In this document: positions 1 to 5,723 of the stretch, in pieces
Numbering within the stretch: the first letter of the stretch is position 1
Layout: the number at the start of each line of letters is the position of its first letter
DNA from: an uncultured Phycisphaerales bacterium
GTDB taxonomy: Bacteria > Planctomycetota > Phycisphaerae > Sedimentisphaerales > Anaerobacaceae
DNA: 5,723 bases
Assembly (NCBI GenBank): GCA_937868145.1
Contig: CALMMH010000415.1
Location: 1 to 5,723 of the forward strand
Direction: 5' to 3'
Translations under genes and position numbers: made by a program
Notes under the pieces: model-generated
Told to the model about the DNA's origin: nothing
Database searches by the model: none
The model's input: the letters and a program-made list of their open reading frames with translations, nothing else

Positions 1-788
1 CCCTCCAGATACCTGTCCAAGGGCCGCCGGACGGTGAGGGTGTGCTCCATTTCAGGATCCATTTCCTTGAGACGTCGGGAAATCACGCTGACCGCCGCGT
101 TTGCCTGATCGAGCGCTGTGCCTTTTCTCAAACGTGCCCACGTGAGCACAGGTTCGCCCACCGGGTAGTTGGGGTCAGGCTCTTTGGCAACCAGGGGCTT
201 CCATAACGCCGGAGAACGCCCCAACGGCAACTCGCAACCGGGCGGCAACACTCCAACGATCGTGCAGCTCTGATTGTCCAGATTCACGGTCTTCCCGATC
301 ACGTCCGACACCCCGCCGAGGTCGTCCTGCCAAAAGCGATGGCTTAGAATGATGACGCGGTCACGGCCACTCTGCTCTTCTTCGGGCAGGAACCCCCGTC
401 CCAGCATCGGCCGGAAATCCATTAAGGGAAAGAGATCATGAGAAATCGCAACAGCCAGAACCTGCCGTGATTTGTCGATCCCTGTGACGTAGGGACGTTC
501 GTTGGCGAAACCCCCGACTCCATCGAAGACCTGGCGCAATTCGCGACAGAGGAGAAAGCCCGCATAGTGGACCGGGTTATCGCCCCATTCCGAATGTTCC
601 CAGATGCACACCAGTCGATGAGCGTCCTTATATGGCAACGGCCGGAGCATCACGGCGTTGACGACGCTGAATACCGCGGTGTTCGCCCCAATGCCTACAG
701 CAAGAATCACGATCACCACGACGGTGAAGCCGGGACTCCTCGCCAGCATCCGCATCCCGTATCGAACGTCCTGCCACAGCGTTCCCAT
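1..788 (-). CDS. MacB/FtsX-type ABC transporter permease C, N-terminal part (3' partial)
   Basis: The frame is open from the start codon to the left edge, giving 262 complete codons with no stop. I translated it by hand. It starts MGTLWQDVRYGMRMLARSPG, matching the start of permease B. I chose the ATG at 788 over the in-frame ATG at 794 because a GAGG lies seven bases before 788 but only one base before 794, and because it aligns with the start of B. Visible domains: membrane segment 1 at ~21-45 (AVGIGANTAVFSVVNAV, then MLRPLPY) and most of the first periplasmic MacB_PCD domain (~50-262), with MLGRGFLPEEE (128-138), VIILSHRFW (145-153) and TIVGVLPPG (176-184). By comparison with B, about 545 residues lie outside the window: both FtsX domains and the second MacB_PCD domain. 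Four cysteines (61, 81, 175, 185) lie in the periplasmic part, against one (Cys98) in the same region of B. It is an inner-membrane protein of unknown substrate and the last visible gene of the apparent operon. Confidence 0.93.
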   Translation of the reverse strand, partial: MGTLWQDVRYGMRMLARSPGFTVVVIVILAVGIGANTAVFSVVNAVMLRPLPYKDAHRLVCIWEHSEWGDNPVHYAGFLLCRELRQVFDGVGGFANERPYVTGIDKSRQVLAVAISHDLFPLMDFRPMLGRGFLPEEEQSGRDRVIILSHRFWQDDLGGVSDVIGKTVNLDNQSCTIVGVLPPGCELPLGRSPALWKPLVAKEPDPNYPVGEPVLTWARLRKGTALDQANAAVSVISRRLKEMDPEMEHTLTVRRPLDRYLE

Positions 789-795
789 CCGCATG

Positions 796-799
796 CCTC
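796..799 (-). promoter_or_regulatory. Ribosome binding site of permease C
   Basis: GAGG (within AAGCGAGG) on the minus strand lies seven bases before the ATG at 788 and only one base before the in-frame ATG at 794, which decides for 788. It sits in the 32-base gap after the TGA stop of the small gene. Confidence 0.65.
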
Positions 800-820
800 G
801 CTTGATCGGGGTTATCTCAA

Positions 821-1117
821 TCAGACCGAGCCAAACTCGGTGTGCAGGGACAACTTGCCGGAGCCCGAGCCGGTGGAACCCGTCTTGTGACCGCGCGTCC
901 ACCGATCGCGGGCGTCGGGAGAGATCTTCACCGCCGTCGAACCGAACTCGGCGCCAAGGTCAATCCCGCCGACGAAAGCCCTCGGCGCTCGAAACCGGAT
1001 CTTGCCGTACTTGGCCGCACATCGAGCCACCGACATGGCCGAGCCATAGCAGCCCCCCGCCGCCAGCGCCGTGTCCGCCAGAATGATCAGTCCCAATCCC
1101 TTTGTGAGTGTGTTCAT
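821..1117 (-). CDS. Small exported or lipid-anchored protein, possible short DUF4097-like beta-repeat protein
   Basis: A 98-codon frame lies between permeases B and C on the same strand. Its ATG at 1117 follows AAGGGAG by five bases, its third codon positions are GC-rich like its neighbours, and it fills the space between two certain genes, so I think it is real. The N-terminus has one Lys and then a hydrophobic stretch (residues 7-22, GLGLIILADTALAAGG) ending at Cys23. This could be a signal peptide with an ALA-type cleavage site or a poor lipobox (AGGC), but Asp15 inside the core weakens both readings. Residues 36-98 are polar and strand-like, with two similar units 37 residues apart, LGAEFGS (54-60) and LHTEFGS (91-97), the second after a Gly/Ser-rich turn (GSTGSGSGK). 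That pattern resembles the last repeats of DUF4097-type putative adhesins, from memory of the family and not from a search. Such proteins are usually 200-350 residues, so this would be a miniature or a truncated copy. Alternatives are an unrelated small envelope protein or a decaying gene. Confidence 0.55.
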   Translation of the reverse strand: MNTLTKGLGLIILADTALAAGGCYGSAMSVARCAAKYGKIRFRAPRAFVGGIDLGAEFGSTAVKISPDARDRWTRGHKTGSTGSGSGKLSLHTEFGSV

Positions 1118-1122
1118 GCGTT

Positions 1123-1129
1123 CTCCCTT
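1123..1129 (-). promoter_or_regulatory. Ribosome binding site of the small 98-codon gene
   Basis: AAGGGAG on the minus strand lies five bases before the ATG at 1117. It is the main support that the small frame is translated. The rest of the 60-base gap back to the stop of permease B (1130-1177) shows no convincing terminator hairpin or promoter. Confidence 0.65.
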
Positions 1130-1177
1130 GCCTGAATGAGAATTCGCATCGGCGCCGTCTCACGACGCTGTTGTCCT

Positions 1178-3601
1178 CTACTCATATCGCAACGCGACCA
1201 TCGGGTCAACTTGGGCCGCCCGGCGGGCCGGGAGGTAACACGCCACCATCGCCACGCCCCCCAACAGGAGCGACACCGATGCGAATGTCGCCAAATCGGT
1301 CGGGCTGACGGCGTAGAGGAGACTGCCGACGATTCGCGTCGTCGCCAATGCCCCGGCCAAACCGATCGCCAAGCCGACCACCGTGTATTTCGCCCCTTCT
1401 CGCAGGAGTGTCCTGAACACATCGGCGCCGCACGCGCCGAGAGCCAGACGGATGCCGATCTCGTGGGTGCGCTGGCTGGCGAGGTACGCCATCACGCCGT
1501 AGACACCAACCGCCGCCAGACCCAGAGCGACCGCCGCAAAGACCCCGAGCAGGACCATCCGACATCGCTGCGGCGCCACCGATCTGGCGAGCCGTTCCTG
1601 CATGGTCGCCACGTCGTAGACGGGCTGATTTCGATCCACGTTGGCCACCACGCGACGTACGGCCCCGGCCAGCGTCGAGAGATCCGAATCCGCACGCACG
1701 ACAAGAGCGAAGCTCGGCCAGGGGGACTGGGCGAACGGCAGAAACACCTCGGGTGAACAACTCTCGGCCAGACCAAGATGGCGGACGTCGCCGACGACGC
1801 CTACGATCGATCTCCACCCGGAGGCGCCTGCGCCCATGATTCGTTTGCCCACAGGGGCTTCGCCGGGAAAGAACTGGCGAGAGAAGCTCTCGTTGACGAT
1901 GGCCACAGGCTGCGACGCCGGCGTCTCGCCTTCATTGAAGAAGCGACCGACGATCAGTTCGATACCCATCGCGCGGAAATAGTCGGAACTGACGGCTCCG
2001 ATCGGAACGCTGACGGACTGGCCGGGGACCGCCTCATCCCGCCCTTCGACCGGGACTCGCGACCGCATGGAGAAACCGGTCAGCGGCAATTGGCTGGTGA
2101 CGCCGGTGGATTGCACGCCGGGGAGCGACCGGATCTCTTCCTCGACCCGCCGCACGAACTCGACGCTCTGTCCCGCCTGGCGGTATACGTTCATCGGCAG
2201 TCGAAGCTGCAACGTGAGAACATGGTCCGGACGAAAGCCGGGGTCTACGACAGCCAAGGCCACGAAACTGCGAATCAACAACCCCGCGTTCACAAAGAGC
2301 ACCAGGGCCAAGGCGACTTCACCCGCCAGCAGCAGGCCCCGAAGGCCGCGACGGCGACGGCCGCCCGTCATTGAGCGCCCGCCTTCCTGAAGAGCCTCGT
2401 TCGGTTCGAGCCCTGTCCCCATGAAGGCCGGAGCCAGGCCAAAAAGCAGCACCGCGACTGCTGCCGCGACGGCGGTGAAGCCCAACACGGCGAGGTTCAA
2501 GCCCGCCCGGTCCTGGAGCGGGATCGCCTGGCCCCCGACGATATGGATCATACGAAGAGCAAAGGCCGCCAAGGACAAACCTGCCACAGCGCCCAGCGAT
2601 GCCAACAGAGTGCTTTCGACCAGCAGTTGGCGGATGAGGCGACGCCGACTCGCGCCGAGGGCGGAGCGCAGGACCATCTCCTTGCGACGGGCGGCCGAAC
2701 GAGCCAAGCCCAGGTGGGCCACGTTGGCACATGCGATCAACAGAACAATCGCGACGGCGCCGCTGAGGACCAGCAGCAGAAGTGGGACGTTTCCGACCAG
2801 CCTCTCATGAAGTGGAACAGCCTGGACCTGCAGGCCGGCTCGCGCGCCGGCAAAGGCGGGACTGACTACAGCATCCGCACGACGGCTGATCGTTTCGAGT
2901 TCAACTCTGGCCTGCTCCAAAGCGATGCCCGGCTTGATCCGCCCCAGTACCGAGACGGCACGGAATCCCTCGGCGCGCCAATCCGGCTCGGCGGGGAGCG
3001 AAAGAACGCCGAGCAGATCGATCTCCAGGTCGTCCGGAAAACGAAAATCCCTCGGCAGAACGCCAACGACGGTGTAGCCTGCACCGTCGAGCGTGACGGT
3101 GCTCCCCAGAACAGCGGGGCTGCCGGAGAACAGTCGCTGCCACAAGGCATAACTTAGAAGGACCGCGGGCGGCCCGCCGGGACGTTCTTCCTCAGCCAGG
3201 AACCCCCGCCCAAGCGTCGGATGAACGCCCAGCATCGGGAGCAAGCCGGCCGTGACGGCTGCGCCCCTGAGCCGTTCAGGCACATCGACGCCGGTCAGGG
3301 TGTACTCGCAACCGCTGTACGCGGCGATCTCCTGGAGGCTCGTGCCCTCCTTCCGCCAGGAGAGGTACTCGGGCGTCACGACCATCGCGTTCTTGCGGAC
3401 GGGATAGAACGCAGAGAACCAGGCCAGCCGCCCCGGGTCGTGATATGGCAGCGGCCGCAGAATGACAGCTTCCACCACGCTGAACACCGCCGTATTGGCC
3501 CCGATTCCCAGGGCCAGGGAGATCACAGCCACAGCCGCAAAACCCGGGCTCTTCGCCAGCATCCGCAATCCGTACTTGATGTCTTGCCACAAGGTGCTCA
3601 T
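1178..3601 (-). CDS. MacB/FtsX-type ABC transporter permease B, complete (807 aa duplicated orphan permease)
   Basis: This is the only complete permease in the window. The ATG at 3601 is preceded by AGGAGA at a good distance, and the N-terminus MSTLWQDIKYGLRMLAKSPG is the usual opening of this family. Domains: membrane segment 1 at ~21-45 (ALGIGANTAVFSVV, then ILRPLPY); periplasmic MacB_PCD domain ~50-265 (LGVHPTLGRGFL, VVGVLPRDFRFP); first FtsX domain with segments ~272-292, 327-350 and 368-392 and the hallmark LLIACANVAHLGLARSAARR / LRSALGASRRRLIRQLLVES; segment 5 at ~421-443; second MacB_PCD domain ~450-670 (VVGDVRHLGL, VDRNQPVYDV); second FtsX domain with segments ~682-706, 738-760 and 769-791, with HEIGIRLALGA and a final DPMVALRYE. 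The eight predicted segments and the length match the duplicated orphan permease family, seen mainly in Acidobacteriota. It lacks an ATP-binding domain, so it is not MacB itself. By family analogy it moves its periplasmic domains in efflux or envelope signalling; the substrate is unknown. It is very probably co-transcribed with its neighbours. Confidence 0.96.
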   Translation of the reverse strand: MSTLWQDIKYGLRMLAKSPGFAAVAVISLALGIGANTAVFSVVEAVILRPLPYHDPGRLAWFSAFYPVRKNAMVVTPEYLSWRKEGTSLQEIAAYSGCEYTLTGVDVPERLRGAAVTAGLLPMLGVHPTLGRGFLAEEERPGGPPAVLLSYALWQRLFSGSPAVLGSTVTLDGAGYTVVGVLPRDFRFPDDLEIDLLGVLSLPAEPDWRAEGFRAVSVLGRIKPGIALEQARVELETISRRADAVVSPAFAGARAGLQVQAVPLHERLVGNVPLLLLVLSGAVAIVLLIACANVAHLGLARSAARRKEMVLRSALGASRRRLIRQLLVESTLLASLGAVAGLSLAAFALRMIHIVGGQAIPLQDRAGLNLAVLGFTAVAAAVAVLLFGLAPAFMGTGLEPNEALQEGGRSMTGGRRRRGLRGLLLAGEVALALVLFVNAGLLIRSFVALAVVDPGFRPDHVLTLQLRLPMNVYRQAGQSVEFVRRVEEEIRSLPGVQSTGVTSQLPLTGFSMRSRVPVEGRDEAVPGQSVSVPIGAVSSDYFRAMGIELIVGRFFNEGETPASQPVAIVNESFSRQFFPGEAPVGKRIMGAGASGWRSIVGVVGDVRHLGLAESCSPEVFLPFAQSPWPSFALVVRADSDLSTLAGAVRRVVANVDRNQPVYDVATMQERLARSVAPQRCRMVLLGVFAAVALGLAAVGVYGVMAYLASQRTHEIGIRLALGACGADVFRTLLREGAKYTVVGLAIGLAGALATTRIVGSLLYAVSPTDLATFASVSLLLGGVAMVACYLPARRAAQVDPMVALRYE

Positions 3602-3606
3602 CCGTT

Positions 3607-3612
3607 TCTCCT
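3607..3612 (-). promoter_or_regulatory. Ribosome binding site of permease B
   Basis: AGGAGA on the minus strand ends five bases before the ATG at 3601, inside the 17-base gap after the TAG stop of permease A. It fixes the start of permease B. The gap is too short for a promoter, so B is probably translated from the same message as A. Confidence 0.8.
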
Positions 3613-3618
3613 ATTCCC

Positions 3619-5723
3619 CTATTCACACCGCAACGCCACCATGGGATCGATCCTCGCTGCCCGATGGGCGGGGACCCAGGCCGCCAGCACCGCGATGGCC
3701 AACAACAAAACGATCGCCACGCCCATCGTAACGGGATCGTGAGACTCGACGCCAAACAGGTAGCTTCGCACGATTCTCGCGCCGGCCGCCGCCGCCGGGA
3801 GACCCAAAGCCACTCCCGCGACACCAGTCAGCAAGGAGCTGCGAAGGATGGGCCAGGCCACACTCCGTGGCGTTGCGCCCAAGGCCATGCGAATTCCGAT
3901 TTCGCCGGTCCGCCGAGCGACGTTATAGGCCATCACACTATAGAGGCCGATGCACGAGAGCAGCACCGCCATCAGAGCCAGGCCCGAAGCGAGCATGGCA
4001 AAGGACCGCTCTTGGGCGATGGATTCGTCCAGTTGAATTGCCTGGGTCTTGATGTCCGCCATCGGCAGATTGCGATCGACGCTCGCCACGACGTTGCGAA
4101 TCGCCGGGACCAGGGCCAGCGGATCGGCCGCAGTCCGCACTTCGTAGAACATCCGCGAGATCTGTCCTCCGGTCTGGCGATAGGAGTAGAACACCGTGGG
4201 CTCGACGGCCTTCTTCAGATCCGCATATACGATGTCGCCGAAGACGCCGGCGATCTCGTAATCGTTCTGATTGATCGTCAACACGCGTCCCACGGGGTTC
4301 TCATTCGGAAAAGCCCGGCGAGCCAGAGTCTGGTTGACCAGGATGACCTTGCGAGCGGCGACGTCGTCCGCAGGACTCAGATCGCGTCCCAGCAGCAGTG
4401 GAATCCCCATGGTCGAGAGGAACGAATCGCTGACAGACAGTCCAAGGATCGCAAACCCCTCGTCCTGCGGACGCCCTTGAATCTTCGCCTGGCTGTTGTT
4501 CATCCAGCGGCTCAACAGCAGGAGATTCGAGTTCGTCACGCCCCGCACGCCGGGAAGTCCCGCGATGGACGCGCGGATCTGCTCATAGCAGTCAACGAGC
4601 CGTTGGCCCTCCAGGCCGGTCTTGCCCCCGTCCAGTTTGAAGACCAACAGACGATCCGTGTTGAAGCCGGTCTCGACATGATACAGGTTCATCACGGTCC
4701 GCCCGAAGAGCCCCGCACCTACCAGCAACAGCAGGGAGAGAGCCGTCTGAATCGCGACCATGCATCGGCCGACGCGCATGCGGGACAAGCCGCCGGACGC
4801 ACGTTCTTTCAGAAACGCTGCCGGCTGGATACGGCTGGCTCGCAAAGCCGGAAGTAAGCCGAACAGCAGTGCTGACGCCACGCAGATCATCGTGGTGAAG
4901 CCCAGGACTCGGGCGTCGTTGCGCAGATCAACGACCACTTGCGAGGACCAGAACATACGAAGGAGAATCTGTCTTGCCCACATGGCCAACAGCAGCCCTC
5001 CGGCCGCGCCGGCAAACGAGACGAGCAGGCTCTCTGTGAGACACTGTCGCACCAGTCGCCCCTGGCCTGCGCCCAGCGCTGCACGCACCGCCATTTCCTG
5101 CCGCCTGGACGCACTCCGCGCCAACAGGAGCGAGGCCAGATTGGCGCAGGCGACCAACAGTACGATGCCGACGATCCCCATCAGAATCGGAAGGGACTTT
5201 GTCAGAGACTGTCGCGGTTCCCGAGGTCCGCCGCTGCCGTCTTCGACCACCACGCGAACCGGTTTGTCCGAACCCTTCAGGCCCTCGGCCGCGACCGCCT
5301 GGACAAACAGCCCATTCACCATCGTCGCGAACTGCTCATCATTGGCCCCCGGCGACAGCCGAGCCATGACCTGGACCCACCAGGGACTGGATGCGGCCAG
5401 GGGACAATCCGGTCGAACCAATGCCTGGGCGGACATGGGCACGTAGAAGTCGCATCGGCTGCCACCCACCGGTCCGAGAAAGCCCTGGGGCAGAACGCCG
5501 ATGATCGTGAAGCCGTGCTGATTGAGAAGCACCGTCTGCCCGACGGCTTGCGGGTCACCCTTGAAACATCGTTGCCAGGCGGCGTGGGAGATCACCGCAA
5601 CAGGCTCCGCTTCCGATCGGTCATCGTCCGGGGCAATTGTCCGGCCTGCGTGCGCACGGAGCCCCAATCCCTCGAAGAAATTGCCGGAGACGATCAAGCC
5701 CGGGGCGGTGAACGTTTCGGTCC
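3619..5723 (-). CDS. MacB/FtsX-type ABC transporter permease A, long duplicated form (5' partial)
   Basis: The reading frame is open to the right edge of the window, so the true start lies outside. A TTG at 5697 is in frame, but it sits inside a conserved periplasmic segment (TETFTAPGLIVSGNFFEGLG) and is not a credible start. About 700 residues are visible. Counted from the first visible residue they are: remainder of a periplasmic MacB_PCD domain (1 to ~165, with the LGLRAHAGR and GVLPQGF motifs); first FtsX domain with membrane segments near 176-201, 230-254 and 272-295, and the family hallmark LLVACANLASLLLARSASRR followed by EMAVRAALGAGQGRLVRQ; a membrane segment near 318-342; a second MacB_PCD domain (~345-560); and a second FtsX domain (572-685) with GEIGIRMALGA and the typical end DPMVALRCE. 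Aligning its LGLRAHAGR with the matching motif of permease B suggests about 105 residues are missing. No ATPase domain is present. It would sit in the inner membrane; its substrate is unknown. It is the first visible gene of the apparent operon, 17 bases upstream of permease B. Confidence 0.93.
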   Translation of the reverse strand, partial: TETFTAPGLIVSGNFFEGLGLRAHAGRTIAPDDDRSEAEPVAVISHAAWQRCFKGDPQAVGQTVLLNQHGFTIIGVLPQGFLGPVGGSRCDFYVPMSAQALVRPDCPLAASSPWWVQVMARLSPGANDEQFATMVNGLFVQAVAAEGLKGSDKPVRVVVEDGSGGPREPRQSLTKSLPILMGIVGIVLLVACANLASLLLARSASRRQEMAVRAALGAGQGRLVRQCLTESLLVSFAGAAGGLLLAMWARQILLRMFWSSQVVVDLRNDARVLGFTTMICVASALLFGLLPALRASRIQPAAFLKERASGGLSRMRVGRCMVAIQTALSLLLLVGAGLFGRTVMNLYHVETGFNTDRLLVFKLDGGKTGLEGQRLVDCYEQIRASIAGLPGVRGVTNSNLLLLSRWMNNSQAKIQGRPQDEGFAILGLSVSDSFLSTMGIPLLLGRDLSPADDVAARKVILVNQTLARRAFPNENPVGRVLTINQNDYEIAGVFGDIVYADLKKAVEPTVFYSYRQTGGQISRMFYEVRTAADPLALVPAIRNVVASVDRNLPMADIKTQAIQLDESIAQERSFAMLASGLALMAVLLSCIGLYSVMAYNVARRTGEIGIRMALGATPRSVAWPILRSSLLTGVAGVALGLPAAAAGARIVRSYLFGVESHDPVTMGVAIVLLLAIAVLAAWVPAHRAARIDPMVALRCE

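Noticed and set aside
1138..1162. Possible inverted repeat (GAGA...TCTC around GGCGCC) in the gap after permease B
   Set aside because: Only the outer four bases and a few inner ones pair, and no T-run follows, so it does not make a credible terminator or operator.
960..1163. A 67-codon minus-strand frame overlapping the small gene
   Set aside because: Its product is His/Gly/Arg-rich without pattern and it has no good ribosome binding site, whereas the overlapping 98-codon frame has both a Shine-Dalgarno and coherent repeats.
1206..1817. A 203-codon minus-strand frame within permease B, and similar shorter ones (2319-2732, 3276-3824)
   Set aside because: They are Arg/Gly/Pro-rich alternative frames of the permease genes with no hydrophobic segments or motifs.
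1136..2374. Long plus-strand open frames opposite permease B (1136-1756 and 1778-2374)
   Set aside because: They have the same antisense composition and no recognisable motifs, and the opposite strand encodes an unmistakable family protein across the whole stretch.
3664..4857. A 397-codon open frame on the plus strand opposite permease A
   Set aside because: It is low in hydrophobic residues and rich in Arg, Gln, His and Asp, as expected from the antisense of a high-GC membrane protein gene. It lies wholly inside a certain gene and shows no recognisable domain.
5695..5697. TTG as the start codon of permease A
   Set aside because: The frame continues to the window edge with conserved family sequence, and about 105 residues including the first membrane segment would be missing if translation began here.

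Overview
The window is a compact, single-strand stretch of a high-GC bacterial chromosome. Everything I can support is on the minus strand and is transcribed from right to left. It holds three consecutive genes for large MacB/FtsX-type membrane permeases of the 'duplicated orphan permease' kind (two periplasmic MacB_PCD domains and two FtsX domains in one chain of about 800 residues). The first (right end) lacks its start, the second is complete at 807 residues, and the third (left end) lacks its C-terminal two thirds. Between the second and third lies one small gene of 98 codons.

Layout in transcription order: permease A (5723 to 3619, 5' end outside the window); a 17-base gap with a clear Shine-Dalgarno; permease B (3601 to 1178); a 60-base gap with a Shine-Dalgarno; a small exported or lipid-anchored protein with beta-repeat character (1117 to 821); a 32-base gap with a Shine-Dalgarno; permease C (788 to the left edge, 3' end outside). 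The spacings and the absence of any evident terminator or promoter between genes suggest one operon whose promoter lies beyond position 5723. No gap exceeds 60 bases, so no long non-coding stretch needs explaining. I see no RNA genes, CRISPR, insertion sequences or integration sites.

No ATP-binding cassette subunit is encoded here: there is no Walker A or ABC signature in any of the minus-strand proteins. The permeases either use an ATPase encoded elsewhere or work as orphan permeases. Arrays of such long permeases are typical of Acidobacteriota and also occur in Planctomycetota, Gemmatimonadota and related environmental lineages. The base composition and gene style fit any of these, and I cannot choose among them from this sequence alone.

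Functionally, MacB/FtsX-type proteins couple ATP hydrolysis on the cytoplasmic side to movements of periplasmic domains (mechanotransmission), in efflux, lipoprotein handling or envelope signalling. The substrate cannot be read from sequence. The most unusual item is the small 98-codon gene inside the permease array. Its C-terminal half carries two 'EFGS' strand-turn motifs resembling the short beta repeats of DUF4097-type putative adhesins. It may be a miniature partner protein or a shortened remnant.
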